Below are positions 46,202 through 56,294 of a stretch of DNA of 64,000 nt, in pieces (position 1 is the first letter of the stretch; each line of letters starts with the position of its first letter). Location: assembly GCF_000720485.1 (NCBI RefSeq), contig NZ_JOAX01000011.1, positions 124,001-188,000 on the forward strand. The letters run 5' to 3'. The notes under the pieces are model-generated. The model was not told the DNA's origin. It made no database searches and saw only the letters and a list, made by a program, of their open reading frames with translations. The stretch comes from Streptomyces ochraceiscleroticus (GTDB lineage: Bacteria; Actinomycetota; Actinomycetes; Streptomycetales; Streptomycetaceae). The position numbers and the translations under genes are program-made.

Positions 46202-46660
46202 GTGACCGAACCCGTGGCGCGCAGCCCGCAGCAACCGCCCCCGGCCCCTGCCGCGCGCGCCGGCGCGGCGCGCCGCCTCGCGGCCCCGCTGGGCGCCCTG
46301 GCGACGGTCCTGGCGGCCTTCGCGTACGTCGGCGCCGTCGACCCCAACGAGGCGGGGCACTACCCCGTCTGCCCGCTGCTGCGGCTCACCGGCCTGTACT
46401 GCCCGGCGTGCGGCGGGCTCCGCAGCGCGCACGCGGTGGCCCACGGCGACCTGGGCGCGGCGCTGGGCGCCAACACCCTGGCAGTGCTCGGCTACGCCGC
46501 GTTCGCGGTGTTCTGGGCGGCCTGGCTGGTGCGGGCCGCCCGCGGGCTGCCGGTCGCCGGGCCGCGTCCGAGACCCGTCCACTGGTGGCTCGTCGGCGGT
46601 GTCGTGCTGCTCTTCACGGTGGTACGCAACGTGCCCGCCGGATCGGTTCTCGCCCCATGA
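46202..46660 (+). CDS. DUF2752 membrane protein
   Basis: 152 residues. Signature [20 protein letters not shown] followed by [20 protein letters not shown], with the CPxCG pair and conserved His/Arg of the DUF2752 family; three hydrophobic segments. GTG at 46202; no strong ribosome binding site. The Cys pair could bind metal or haem, but no function is known. Part of the small-membrane-protein set between trpE and trpC. Confidence 0.85.
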   Translation: MTEPVARSPQQPPPAPAARAGAARRLAAPLGALATVLAAFAYVGAVDPNEAGHYPVCPLLRLTGLYCPACGGLRSAHAVAHGDLGAALGANTLAVLGYAAFAVFWAAWLVRAARGLPVAGPRPRPVHWWLVGGVVLLFTVVRNVPAGSVLAP

Positions 46661-46713
46661 TCCGCGCCGTTTTCGCGCCCGCCGGGGAGCGCTCGCGCGG
46701 CCGGTACCTGTCC

Positions 46714-46851
46714 ATGTTGTGGGACCGCCGACAGGCGGATGCGGGGCTACCGCCCCTGGCCGGATACCATCGGAGTGCCTGCTGGGAGCGCACCGCGTCC
46801 CCGAGGGTGACAGTTTTCCTCCACCGCTCAAGAAGGAGGCCGCTCGCGTGA
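46714..46851 (+). CDS. Possible 45-residue upstream ORF overlapping the trpC start
   Basis: ATG 46714 opens [20 protein letters not shown] and the frame ends with TGA at 46849-46851, overlapping the trpC GTG by four bases (GTGA). It contains two Trp codons (positions 3 and 25), not clustered. It may be a coupling or Trp-sensing leader peptide, or a chance frame in GC-rich DNA. No ribosome binding site of note. Confidence 0.2.
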   Translation: MLWDRRQADAGLPPLAGYHRSACWERTASPRVTVFLHRSRRRPLA

Positions 46852-47657
46852 GTGTGCTCGACGAGATCATCGACGGAGTCCGCGCCGACCTCGCCGAGCG
46901 ACAGGCGCGCGTCAGCCTCGACGAGCTGAAGGAGCGGGCACAGAAGGCCGCCCCCGCCAAGGACGGCGTGGCCGCCCTCAAGGGCGACAGCGTGCGCGTG
47001 ATCTGCGAGGTCAAGCGCTCCAGCCCGTCCAAGGGCGCGCTGGCCGCCATCGCCGACCCGGCCGGGCTCGCCGCCGACTACGAAGCGGGCGGCGCGGCCG
47101 TCATCTCCGTCCTCACCGAGCAGCGCCGCTTCGGCGGCTCGCTGGCCGACCTGGAGGCCGTCCGGGCCAAGGTCGACATCCCGATCCTGCGCAAGGACTT
47201 CATCGTCAGCGCGTACCAGCTCTGGGAGGCCCGCGCGTACGGCGCCGACCTGGCGCTGCTGATCGTGGCCGCGCTGGAGCAGGAGGCGCTGGTCTCGCTC
47301 ATCGAGCGGGCCGAGTCGATCGGGCTGTCCCCGCTGGTCGAGGCGCACGACGAGGAAGAGGTCGAGCGCGCGGTGGCCGCCGGGGCGAAGATCATCGGCG
47401 TGAACACCCGCGACCTGAAGACCCTCAAGGTCGACCGCGGCAACTTCGGCCGCGTCGCCCCCGAGATCCCGGACCACATCGTCAAGATCGCCGAGTCCGG
47501 CGTCCGCGGGCCGCACGACCTCATCGCGTACGCCAACGAAGGCGCGGACGCCGTCCTCGTCGGCGAGTCGCTGGTCACCGGCAAGGACCCGAAGGCCGCC
47601 GTCGCCGACCTCGTCGCGGCCGGCTCGCACCCCGCCATCCGGCACGGACGGGACTGA
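46848..47657 (+). CDS. trpC: Indole-3-glycerol phosphate synthase
   Basis: 269 residues, (beta/alpha)8 barrel, monofunctional (no TrpF fusion). Ring closure of CdRP to indoleglycerol phosphate. Motifs: [20 protein letters not shown] with the catalytic Lys, [65 protein letters not shown] and [23 protein letters not shown] 46848 has AAGGAGG eight bases upstream. First gene of trpC-trpM-trpB-trpA. Confidence 0.96.
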   Translation: MSVLDEIIDGVRADLAERQARVSLDELKERAQKAAPAKDGVAALKGDSVRVICEVKRSSPSKGALAAIADPAGLAADYEAGGAAVISVLTEQRRFGGSLADLEAVRAKVDIPILRKDFIVSAYQLWEARAYGADLALLIVAALEQEALVSLIERAESIGLSPLVEAHDEEEVERAVAAGAKIIGVNTRDLKTLKVDRGNFGRVAPEIPDHIVKIAESGVRGPHDLIAYANEGADAVLVGESLVTGKDPKAAVADLVAAGSHPAIRHGRD

Positions 47658-47662
47658 CCCTC

Positions 47663-47896
47663 ATGACCGCCGCCCGCACCCAGCCGCCGCTTCCGGGCCT
47701 GCGCCCGGCAGCGGTGAGCGCCGCGCGCCTGCCGCACGCGGCCCTGGGGCGCGGGTGCAGGCCGCGCGGCTGCCGGGCGCCCGCGCGACGCATCCACGGA
47801 CGCCGCGTCCGGTACCACATCGGCTCGGAGCCGGGGCAGATCAACGGGCGCCGATGGCGCCGTACGGCCGCGCTGCGCGCGGGCTCGCACGCCTGA
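47663..47896 (+). CDS. trpM: Tryptophan biosynthesis modulator TrpM
   Basis: 77 residues. Between trpC (5 bases) and trpB, in the place of the small gene first called trpX and later trpM in S. coelicolor, reported to modulate Trp synthesis and differentiation. Core seen: GCRPRGCRAPARRIHGRRVR followed by YHIGSEPGQINGRRWR, a basic, Cys-containing segment (three Cys) that could bind nucleic acid or metal. ATG 47663 with a weak ribosome binding site; coupling to trpC is likely. The N-terminal ~28 residues are low complexity. Confidence 0.8.
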   Translation: MTAARTQPPLPGLRPAAVSAARLPHAALGRGCRPRGCRAPARRIHGRRVRYHIGSEPGQINGRRWRRTAALRAGSHA

Positions 47897-48032
47897 CCGG
47901 ACACCCCTGCGGGTGCTCCGGCGGAGTGTGACACCCGGGCCCGTGGTGCGCGGCACGTAGCTTGATGCCCGTATTTCGAGATATCGAGACTTCCGGGGCG
48001 TATGTGTGCGCCCCGAACGAGGAGTACGTCGG
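47897..48032. promoter_or_regulatory. trpM-trpB intercistronic region with two hairpins
   Basis: 136 bases. CCGGACACCC-CTGC-GGGTGCTCCGG (47897-47921) follows the trpM stop and can form a terminator-like stem with one bulge. A second stem CGGGGCG/CGCCCCG (47994-48000 with 48009-48015) lies just before the trpB ribosome binding site GAGGAG. Between them is a direct repeat TCGAGA-TA-TCGAGA. It may be a control point for trpBA. Confidence 0.4.
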
Positions 48033-49336
<1,304 letters not shown>

Positions 49337-49337
<1 letters not shown>

Positions 49338-50149
49338 TGGCGGGCAACCTCGAGCTGCTGAGCTCTGTACTGGCCGGCGCCAAGGCCGAGGGCCGCGCGG
49401 CCCTGGTCGGGTACCTCCCGGCCGGCTTCCCGACCGTGGACGGCGGGGTGCGCGCCGTCACCGCGATGATCGAGGGCGGCTGCGACGTCGTCGAGGTCGG
49501 CCTGCCGCACAGCGACCCGGTGCTGGACGGCCCGGTCATCCAGACCGCCGACGACATCGCGCTGCGCGGCGGCGTCAAGATCGTCGACGTGATCCGCACG
49601 GTCGGCGAGGCGCACGCCGCCACCGGTGCGCCGGTGCTGTGCATGACGTACTGGAACCCGGTCGACGCGTACGGCGTGGAGCGGTTCGCCGCCGACCTGG
49701 CCGCCGCGGGCGGCGCCGGCTGCATCCTGCCGGACCTGCCGGTCGAGGAGTCCGAGGTGTGGCGGAAGGCCGCCGAGCAGCACGGCCTGGCCACGGTCTT
49801 CGTGGTCGCGCCGAGCAGCCGGGACGAGCGGCTCGCCAAGATCACCGCTGCCGGTACGGGCTTTGTGTACGCGGCGTCGCTGATGGGCGTCACCGGTACT
49901 CGCGAGTCCGTCGGCTGGGAGGCCCAGGGCCTGGTCACCCGCACCCGGGCCACCACCGACCTGCCGGTCTGCGTGGGCCTCGGCGTCTCCAACGCCACCC
50001 AGGCGACGGAGGTCGCGCAGTTCGCCGACGGAGTCATCGTCGGCTCCGCGTTCGTGAAGCGGCTGCTGGCGCACGAGGGCGACCTGGAGGCCGGGCTCGC
50101 GGGCGTACGCGAGCTGGCCGGAGAGCTGGCCAAGGGCGTACGGGCATAA
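49337..50149 (+). CDS. trpA: Tryptophan synthase alpha chain
   Basis: 270 residues, (beta/alpha)8 barrel. Cleaves indoleglycerol phosphate and channels indole to TrpB. Motifs: ALVGYLPAGFPTVDG, CDVVEVGLPHSDPVLDGPVI containing the catalytic Glu, MTYWNPVDAYGVERFA, ILPDLPVEE with the second catalytic acid, and VCVGLGVSNATQA. The DGPVIQ segment is conserved. ATG shares one base with the trpB stop. An intrinsic terminator follows at 50212. Confidence 0.97.
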
Positions 50150-50211
50150 CGCCCGCACCCGGCGTGCGTAAAGCCCACGCCGGGCGGGTCCCTCGATAGG
50201 ACGAAAACCGG

Positions 50212-50249
50212 GGCGGAGGGGCGCAGTCGCGTCCCTCCGCCTCGTTTTT
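50212..50249 (+). terminator. Intrinsic terminator after trpA
   Basis: GGCGGAGGG (50212-50220) and CCCTCCGCC (50233-50241) make a perfect 9-bp stem, followed by TCG and a run of five T (50245-50249). It ends only seven bases before the GTG of the next gene, which must therefore start with little leader or be read through the terminator. Confidence 0.75.
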
Positions 50250-50256
50250 CACGGGT

Positions 50257-51027
50257 GTGAGCCAGAAATCCCGAGCCGATGGCAGCGCCCGCGAGCGGCT
50301 GCAGGCACAGCGCGAGAAGGAAAAGGCCCGCGCCCGGCGCGGCAGGCAGGCGAAGGTCGCCGGGGCGGTGGTCGTCGTCCTGGCGGTGGCCGCCGGCATC
50401 GCCCTCTGGGCGTCGTCGACGGGCGAGGACAAGAGCGCGCCGGTCGCCGCGCCGAAGGGGGCGACGGGCGGGGCCAAGCCGATGGTCACCGTCGGCGAGA
50501 AGAGCGCCCCGTCCACGCTGCAGGTGTGGGAGGACTTCCGCTGCCCCGCCTGCAAGCAGTTCGAGACGGGCTTCCGCTCGACCCTCCATGAGCTCCAGGA
50601 CAACGGTCAGCTCCGGACCGACTACCACCTCGCCCTGCTCATCGACGGCAACATGGGCGGCAAGGGCTCGCTGAACGCCGGCAATGCGGCCCTGTGCGCG
50701 CAGAGCGCCGGCAAGTTCCGCGATTACCACGACGTGCTGTTCAGCAACCAGCCCCCCGAGCAGCAGGACAAGTACGCGAGCAAGAAGTATCTGATCCAGC
50801 TGGCGGGGAAGGTCCCGGGCCTGGTGACGCAGGACTTCCGCTCCTGCGTGCAGGACGGGAAGTACAACGGCTTCGTGCAGAAGTCGCAGGAGGCGTTCCA
50901 GGGCGGCGGATTCCAGGGCACCCCGACCGTCCTGCTCAACGGGAAGAACCTCTTCGCCGACCAGAGCGCGCAGATGACCCCGCAGAAGCTGAAGCAGATG
51001 GTGCTGGACGCGAACAAGAAGAAGTGA
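50257..51027 (+). CDS. Membrane-anchored DsbA-like thiol:disulfide protein (third copy)
   Basis: 256 residues. Basic N-terminus rich in Arg/Lys, one transmembrane helix (AVVVVLAVAAGIALWASS), then a DsbA-type domain with CPAC in VWEDFRCPACKQFE, helical insert NAGNAALCAQSAGKFRDYHD and cis-Pro loop FQGTPTVLLNG. It has two additional Cys, in ALCAQ and FRSCVQ, unlike the pair at 8256-10060, more like secreted DsbA of the BdbD type. GTG 50257 starts just after the trp terminator. Precedes lgt by about 100 bases; a role in folding of exported lipoproteins is conceivable. Confidence 0.85.
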   Translation: MSQKSRADGSARERLQAQREKEKARARRGRQAKVAGAVVVVLAVAAGIALWASSTGEDKSAPVAAPKGATGGAKPMVTVGEKSAPSTLQVWEDFRCPACKQFETGFRSTLHELQDNGQLRTDYHLALLIDGNMGGKGSLNAGNAALCAQSAGKFRDYHDVLFSNQPPEQQDKYASKKYLIQLAGKVPGLVTQDFRSCVQDGKYNGFVQKSQEAFQGGGFQGTPTVLLNGKNLFADQSAQMTPQKLKQMVLDANKKK

Positions 51028-51131
51028 AGAAGAGAAGCACGGCGCAGAAGTGCCGTACGGGGGGTCGTTACTGAGCCGTTGCGGGGTGGGTTGCCGCCGG
51101 GCCCGCCCGGCGCGGTAGCGTCAGGGCTGCC

Positions 51132-52130
51132 ATGGACCTCGCATTCATTCCCAGCCCGTCGACCGGCGTCGTGCATCTCGGCCCGATCCCGCTGCGCGGC
51201 TACGCATTCTGCATCATCATCGGCGTCTTCATCGCCGTCTGGCTCGGCAACAAGCGCTGGATCCAGCGCGGTGGCCAAAGCGGGACGGTCGCCGACATCG
51301 CCGTGTGGGCGGTGCCGTTCGGCCTGGTCGGAGGGCGGCTCTACCACGTCATCACGACGTATGAGCCGTACTTCGGCGAGGGCGGTGACCCGATCAAGGC
51401 GTTCTACGTCTGGGAGGGCGGCCTCGGCATCTGGGGCGCGATCGCGCTGGGCGCGGTGGGTGCCTGGATCGGCTGCCGCCGCCGGGGCATCCCGCTCCCG
51501 GCGTACGCGGACGCGGTTGCGCCGGGCATCGCGCTGGCGCAGGCGATGGGCCGCTGGGGCAACTGGTTCAACCAGGAGCTGTACGGCAGGAAGACGGACG
51601 TACCGTGGGCGCTGCAGATCACCTCGGACCCGGCGATCGGGCGCGTGGGCGGCACGTACCACCCCACGTTCCTGTACGAGTCCCTGTGGTGCATCGGCGT
51701 CGCGATCCTGGTCATCTGGGCGGACCGGCGGTTCAAGCTGGGGCACGGCCGGGCGTTCGCGCTGTACGTCGCGTCGTACTGCGCGGGCCGGGCGTGGATC
51801 GAGTACATGCGGGTCGACGAGGCGCACCACATCCTGGGCCTGCGGCTGAACGTATGGACGGCGCTGATCGTGCTGGTCCTGGCGCTGGTGTACATGGTGC
51901 TCTCGGCGAAGCGGTCGCCGGGCCGGGAGGCGGTCGTCGAGCCGGGAGCGGACGAGCCGGAGGACGACGCGGCGGACGGTGCGGGTGACGGCCCGGCCGA
52001 CAGCCCCGCCGATGACGACGCGCCCGCCGACCGGACGGAAGACGCCGACCGGGCGGACGACGCCGGGCGGGCGAAGGACGGCGCCGAGCGCACGGAAGAC
52101 GCCGAGCACACCGGCAACAAGAAGCTCTAG
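51132..52130 (+). CDS. lgt: Prolipoprotein diacylglyceryl transferase
   Basis: 332 residues. Transfers diacylglycerol from phosphatidylglycerol to the lipobox Cys, the step before LspA. Seven-helix core with the family signature GRWGNWFNQELYGR, the N-terminal LGPIPLRGYAFCIIIGVFIA, RLYHVITTYEPYF and LYVASYCAGRAWIEYMRVDE. The C-terminal ~60 residues are an acidic tail of repeated (A/E/D)DA(D/E)RxxDA-type units, probably disordered. The stop TAG overlaps on the palindrome CTAG with the stop of the convergent ADP-ribosylglycohydrolase gene. Confidence 0.96.
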   Translation: MDLAFIPSPSTGVVHLGPIPLRGYAFCIIIGVFIAVWLGNKRWIQRGGQSGTVADIAVWAVPFGLVGGRLYHVITTYEPYFGEGGDPIKAFYVWEGGLGIWGAIALGAVGAWIGCRRRGIPLPAYADAVAPGIALAQAMGRWGNWFNQELYGRKTDVPWALQITSDPAIGRVGGTYHPTFLYESLWCIGVAILVIWADRRFKLGHGRAFALYVASYCAGRAWIEYMRVDEAHHILGLRLNVWTALIVLVLALVYMVLSAKRSPGREAVVEPGADEPEDDAADGAGDGPADSPADDDAPADRTEDADRADDAGRAKDGAERTEDAEHTGNKKL

Positions 52131-53587
52131 TCCCGGCCGTCCGCCGGGCACAGCGGGTCGTGGTCCTCATCGGGGGCCGCGGCCCGTTTTTCGTCGGGCG
52201 GGGCGGTGACCGCGAGGGCCGCCGTTTCGCGGGCCAGCGCGTCGAAGCCGATGCCGTCCAGGCCGCCGATGCCGGTGGCCAGGCGATTGGCCAGCGGGGC
52301 GGTCCAGCGGGCGGGGAGCGCTTCGGGGGAGCCGGCCAGGAGGCCGGTGAGGGAGCCGGCCGTCGCGCCGTTGGAGTCCGTGTCCCAGCCGCCGGAGACG
52401 GCGCGGCAGACCGACCCGGTGAAGTCCCCGTCGGCGTGGGTGAGGGCGGCGGCGAGCAGGGCGGCGTTGGGCAGGACGTGCACCCAGTGGTGCCGTCCGT
52501 ACGCGGCGTGCAGCCGGTCCACCACGGTCTCGAAGCCGGCCGGCGTACGGTCGGACGCCTCCCGGGCCGCCGCGATGCCGAAGCGCACGGCCCGGGCCAG
52601 CCGGGCGCGCGGCGGGACGACGGCGAGGCCGGTACGCAGGCAGGCGTGCACGTCCGCGCCCCCGGCGGCGGCCCGGGCGAGGGCCGCGGCGACGAACATC
52701 GCCCCGTACACACCGTTGGCGGTATGGCTCAGTACCGCGTCGCGCCAGGCGGCGGCCGCGGCCCCGGCCGGGTCGCCCGGGTGCGTCCAGCCGTGGATGT
52801 CGGCCCTGATCAGGGCGCCGATCCACTCGCGGAAGGGGTTGCGGAAGCGGGCGGTGTCCGGCGGTTCGATGCCGTCGAGGAGGTTGCGGTACGCGACGCG
52901 CTCGGCGGTGAACGTCCGGCCGGCCGGCAGCTCCTCCAGCCACAGCCGGGCGAGGTCGGCGGTGGTGAAGGCGTGGCCGTGGCGCCGGAGGAGGAGCAGG
53001 CCGAGCACCGGGTGGTTCAGGTCGTCGTCCTCCGGCATGCCGTCGATGTTCTCGGCGAGCGAGGTGGCGCGGCTGCGGCGGTTCCACGGGTACCGGGCGG
53101 CGGTCGCGGGGTCCAGCCCGGCCTCGGTGAACCAGGTGTGCAGCGGCCAGTTCGCGGTCGACCGGGCGATCTCGCGAATGCCGGCCAGCGGCAGCTTCTC
53201 GACCGGCTTGCCGAGCAGGCAGCCTGCGGCGCGGCCCAGCCACGCGGCTTCGAGGCGGGGGAGCAGCCCGGGCGCCGTGGGCACCGGCGGCGGAGGCGGG
53301 GCAGCGGCCCGGACGGCCGCCAGGTCCGTGGGCTCGTCGGCGGCCAGCGGGGAGGGCAGCGTGGCCAGGTCGTCCAGGAGGGCGGTGGCGAGGGTCCGGA
53401 GGTGCGGCGGGGCGGGCGCGGGGGAGGCGCCGGCCCGTTCCGGCGCGGGGCCGCCGCCCGCGGTGTGCCAGCGGAGGCGGATCACGGTGGCGTCGCGGCC
53501 GTCCTCGGCGGCCTGCCGCAGCTCGTGGCCGAGCAGGTCCTCCGGCTGGACCCAGGTCACCCGCAGCGACGGAGGCGGATATGTCAC
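52127..53587 (-). CDS. ADP-ribosylglycohydrolase family protein, paralogue A
   Basis: 486 residues. Last gene of a four-gene operon of related proteins. The N-terminal ~130 residues are a Pro/Ala-rich extension after a short VTWVQPEDLLGHELRQAAED segment; the glycohydrolase domain runs from LEAAWLGRAAGCLLGKPVE. Family Mg-binding motifs appear as MPEDDDLNHPVLGLLLL and SGGWDTDSNGATAGSLTGLL, so the metal site looks intact. The family removes ADP-ribose from proteins or metabolites. GTG 53587 overlaps the upstream stop by four bases. Specific substrate unknown. Confidence 0.85.
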   Translation of the reverse strand: MTYPPPSLRVTWVQPEDLLGHELRQAAEDGRDATVIRLRWHTAGGGPAPERAGASPAPAPPHLRTLATALLDDLATLPSPLAADEPTDLAAVRAAAPPPPPVPTAPGLLPRLEAAWLGRAAGCLLGKPVEKLPLAGIREIARSTANWPLHTWFTEAGLDPATAARYPWNRRSRATSLAENIDGMPEDDDLNHPVLGLLLLRRHGHAFTTADLARLWLEELPAGRTFTAERVAYRNLLDGIEPPDTARFRNPFREWIGALIRADIHGWTHPGDPAGAAAAAWRDAVLSHTANGVYGAMFVAAALARAAAGGADVHACLRTGLAVVPPRARLARAVRFGIAAAREASDRTPAGFETVVDRLHAAYGRHHWVHVLPNAALLAAALTHADGDFTGSVCRAVSGGWDTDSNGATAGSLTGLLAGSPEALPARWTAPLANRLATGIGGLDGIGFDALARETAALAVTAPPDEKRAAAPDEDHDPLCPADGRD

Positions 53588-54756
53588 CGGACCTCCGTGA
53601 GGGCGGCGAACGCGGCCTCGTGGGCGCGGCGGCGCAGGAGATCGCGGTGGTGGATCTCGCGGGTCACGGCGGTGAGGGCTTCCGCGGGGGCCGTGAGGTC
53701 CAGGCGGCTGGCCTCGGAGACGGCCGCGGTCCACTCGGTGGGCACGGGGTGGCCGAGCGCGCCGACCAGGGCGCCGCTCATGGTGGCGATGGAGTCGCAG
53801 TCGCGGCCGTAGTTGACGGCGCCGAGTACCGTCTCGCGGTAGTCGCCGCCGCCGATCAGCAACAGGCCGAGTGCGATGGGGAGTTCCTCGATGGAGTGGA
53901 GCCGGGAGGGCCGCCGGGCGCCGAGAGAGGGCCGCCGGTACTCGGGCCCCACGGTGTCGAACGGCGAGACAGCACCCCGGAGTTGCGGCAAAGCGGGCTC
54001 GGACTCGTCGTACTTCACGGCCACTTCACAGACCGCCTCGATGGCCGTGCGCGTGCCGTCCTTGGCGAGGGCGAGGGCCGCCTCGACCACGGAGTCGGGC
54101 GTGGCACCGGGCGTGCAGGCCGCGGCCACCGCCGCGGCGAGGACGCCGGCCGCCTCCCGCCCGTACGAGGACTGGTGCGCGCCCGCGACGTCCAGCGCCT
54201 CGGTGTAAGCGCCGCGCGGATCACCGGCGTTGACCAGGCCGACCGGTGCCATGTACATCGCGGCGCCGCAGTTGACGATGTTGCCGACGCCTGCCTCGCG
54301 GGGGTCGGCGTGCCCGTAATGGAGCCGGGTGACGAGCCACTTCTCCGCGAGGAAGACGCGCTGCAGGGGCAGCGCCTCGGCCTCCAGCTCGGGGATCCAG
54401 CGGGGGTGGGTCATCAGGTCCGGCACCAGATGCTCGGCCACGGCGTACGCGTCGAGGTGGTCGCGGACCTGCTCGTACACCCTGATCAGCGCGTGGGTCA
54501 TGAGGGTGTCGTCGGTGACGTGGCCGTCGCCCTTGTGGTACGGCGCGAGGGGCCGGGCGGTACGCCAGTCCTCGTGCCACGGGCCGACGATGCCGCGGAC
54601 CGGGCCGCCGTGCCGCTCCCGGATCTGCTCCGGGCTCCAGCCCTCGACGGGCCCGCCGAGCGCGTCGCCGACCGCGGCTCCGGCGAGGGCACCGGCCGTA
54701 CGGTCGGCGAGCGAGGGGCACGCCGTGGTGGTGGGTGGTGCGGCGGTGTCGGTCAT
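53584..54756 (-). CDS. ADP-ribosylglycohydrolase family protein, paralogue B
   Basis: 390 residues. The most canonical of the four: LADRTAGALAGAAVGDALGG at the start, GDGHVTDDTLMTHALIRVYE with the Mg-binding Thr-Asp-Asp, and AVNYGRDCDSIATMSGALVG with the second acidic pair. Also VGNIVNCGAAMYMAPVGLVN typical of crystallin J1/DraG-like proteins. ATG 54756 overlaps the upstream stop by four bases (ATGA), and its stop overlaps paralogue A. Likely an active ADP-ribose hydrolase. Confidence 0.9.
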   Translation of the reverse strand: MTDTAAPPTTTACPSLADRTAGALAGAAVGDALGGPVEGWSPEQIRERHGGPVRGIVGPWHEDWRTARPLAPYHKGDGHVTDDTLMTHALIRVYEQVRDHLDAYAVAEHLVPDLMTHPRWIPELEAEALPLQRVFLAEKWLVTRLHYGHADPREAGVGNIVNCGAAMYMAPVGLVNAGDPRGAYTEALDVAGAHQSSYGREAAGVLAAAVAAACTPGATPDSVVEAALALAKDGTRTAIEAVCEVAVKYDESEPALPQLRGAVSPFDTVGPEYRRPSLGARRPSRLHSIEELPIALGLLLIGGGDYRETVLGAVNYGRDCDSIATMSGALVGALGHPVPTEWTAAVSEASRLDLTAPAEALTAVTREIHHRDLLRRRAHEAAFAALTEVR

Positions 54757-56294
54757 GGCTCGGCCGGTCCTTTCGCCAGGGGCGTCTGCGGGCTGATCAG
54801 GGGCGTCTGTGGAGTGGCCAGGGGTGTCTGCTGGGTGGCCATGGGCGTCTGCGGGGTGGTCAGTTCGGTGCCCGCGAGCAGTTCGGCCAGCTCGACCAGG
54901 TCGGTGCCGGCCAGCCGTGGCAGCGCGCAGCCGGAGAGCGTGCGGCAGGCGTCGCGCCAGGCGGCGGGCAGCGCGGCGGCCCCGCCGAGGGCGCCGGTCA
55001 GCGCGCCGGCCAGGGCGGGCGCGGAGTCGGCGACGCGGGAGAGGCAGGCGGCGGCGGGCACCGCCTCGGCGGTCCGGCCGCCGCCCGCGAGGGCCAGCGC
55101 GAGGGCGACCGGCACGGTCTCGGCGGCGGCGATGCCGTAGCTGTAGACATGGTCGACGATCTCGTGCTCCAGGGTGGGGACCAGGGCGAAGGCGGCGCCG
55201 GGGCGGCCGTCGGCGGTGGTCTCGGCCAGGCGTACGGCGTGCAGCGCGTTGCGGCGGATCTCGGTGCCCTCGGGGAGCTGGGCGAGCGCGGCCTCCACAC
55301 AGGTGGCCACGTCGGCACCGCCGAGCGCTGCGGCGACCGCGGCGGCCATCGCGCGGGCGCCGTGCACGCCGTCGCCGTCCTGGGTGTACCGGGCGTCGAA
55401 CTCGGCGAGCCCGGCGGCGGCCTCCGGGTCGCCGGGGTGGACGACGGCCAGTACGGCGGCGCGCACGCAGGCCGCGTCGTCGAAGAAGTGCGGGTTGTCG
55501 TGGCCGGTGGCGGGCGGCCGCAGCCCGGCCGCGAGGTTGCCGAGCCCTGCGCGTACGGAGATCCGGGCACGCAGCGGCAGTACGGCCGACTCCACCTCCG
55601 GGGCCCGGTCGGCGGCGGCCGCGACCTCGCAGGCCAGCGCGGTCCAGGCGAGGTCGAGCGCTGCCCGCATCCGGCGGTCCCGGCCGAGGTCGGAGAGGAA
55701 GGCACCGGCCGCGGTGAGCACGGAGCCGGCGGTGAAGGCGGCCCACTCGGCGTCGTCGGAGGGGCCCAGGCGGAGCGGTTCGGGGGGCTGGTTGAGGGCG
55801 ATGGGGACGGGGAGGGTGGTGGTGGCGTTCTGCTCGGCGAAGGTGTCGAGCTCGCGGGTGAGGCGGCGGGTCCACTCGGGCATGCGGGCGGCGCGGTGCC
55901 GTGCCGCCGGCCAACCCGCGGCGTCTCCTGCGGCGATGCCCAGGAGTAGGCCCTCGATTCGGGTGCCGGTGCCGGTGCCGGTGCCGCTGGCGCGGCGGGG
56001 CTCCTCTTGGGGGGCGGCCGCGGGTCCGGTGCGGGTGGGCGGGGGGTGCGGGGTTCGGCTGCCCGCCGGTGGGGGTGCCGCTGCGCCCGCCCGTGCCGCC
56101 CCAGCGGCACAACCGCCCGCAGCGGGGGTGGGTGGGGAGGCGGCGGCACGACTGCCCGCAGCGGGGGTGGGGCGAGCCCGGAGGGCGATCAGGGGCGCGG
56201 GGAACTGCGCGAACGGCCCCGACGGTGCGGCAGCCGCCCGCGGCGGGTCAGGGGCATCCCCGGCAGCGCCGCCGTCCGGGCCGGAGGCGGTCAT
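54753..56294 (-). CDS. ADP-ribosylglycohydrolase family protein, paralogue C (probably without metal site)
   Basis: 513 residues. The family fold starts only at about residue 113 (RIEGLLLGIAAGDAAGWPAA). The motif positions are altered: LGPSDDAEWAAFTAGSVL keeps two Asp, but the second site reads SRVADSAPALAGALTGAL instead of GRDxDT, so catalysis is doubtful. The first ~110 residues are Pro/Ala/Thr low complexity encoded by repeat DNA (56115-56220). The C-terminus ends in four 7-residue repeats of the type TPQTPLA encoded by 21-bp tandem repeats. ATG 56294 overlaps the upstream stop (ATGA); no internal ATG/GTG precedes the domain. Confidence 0.8.
   Translation of the reverse strand: MTASGPDGGAAGDAPDPPRAAAAPSGPFAQFPAPLIALRARPTPAAGSRAAASPPTPAAGGCAAGAARAGAAAPPPAGSRTPHPPPTRTGPAAAPQEEPRRASGTGTGTGTRIEGLLLGIAAGDAAGWPAARHRAARMPEWTRRLTRELDTFAEQNATTTLPVPIALNQPPEPLRLGPSDDAEWAAFTAGSVLTAAGAFLSDLGRDRRMRAALDLAWTALACEVAAAADRAPEVESAVLPLRARISVRAGLGNLAAGLRPPATGHDNPHFFDDAACVRAAVLAVVHPGDPEAAAGLAEFDARYTQDGDGVHGARAMAAAVAAALGGADVATCVEAALAQLPEGTEIRRNALHAVRLAETTADGRPGAAFALVPTLEHEIVDHVYSYGIAAAETVPVALALALAGGGRTAEAVPAAACLSRVADSAPALAGALTGALGGAAALPAAWRDACRTLSGCALPRLAGTDLVELAELLAGTELTTPQTPMATQQTPLATPQTPLISPQTPLAKGPAEP
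54777..54860. repeat. Four 21-bp tandem repeats at the 3' end of paralogue C
   Basis: Units start at 54777, 54798, 54819 and 54840 and share CAGGGGCGTCTGCGGGGTGGC with a few changes each. Being 21 bp they stay in frame and encode the heptads TTPQTPM, ATQQTPL, ATPQTPL and ISPQTPL at the C-terminus. Confidence 0.85.
56115..56220. repeat. Repeat DNA inside the coding start of paralogue C
   Basis: GCCCGCAGCGGGGGTGGG occurs twice (56115-56132, 56154-56171), each preceded by a similar CGGCAC(A/G)AC segment. Next to it (from about 56190) is GGGCGCGGGGAACTGCGCG, which I remember as a very common dispersed intergenic repeat in Streptomyces. The 39-bp period keeps the reading frame, so the repeats encode part of the Pro/Ala-rich N-terminus. 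Confidence 0.6.
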
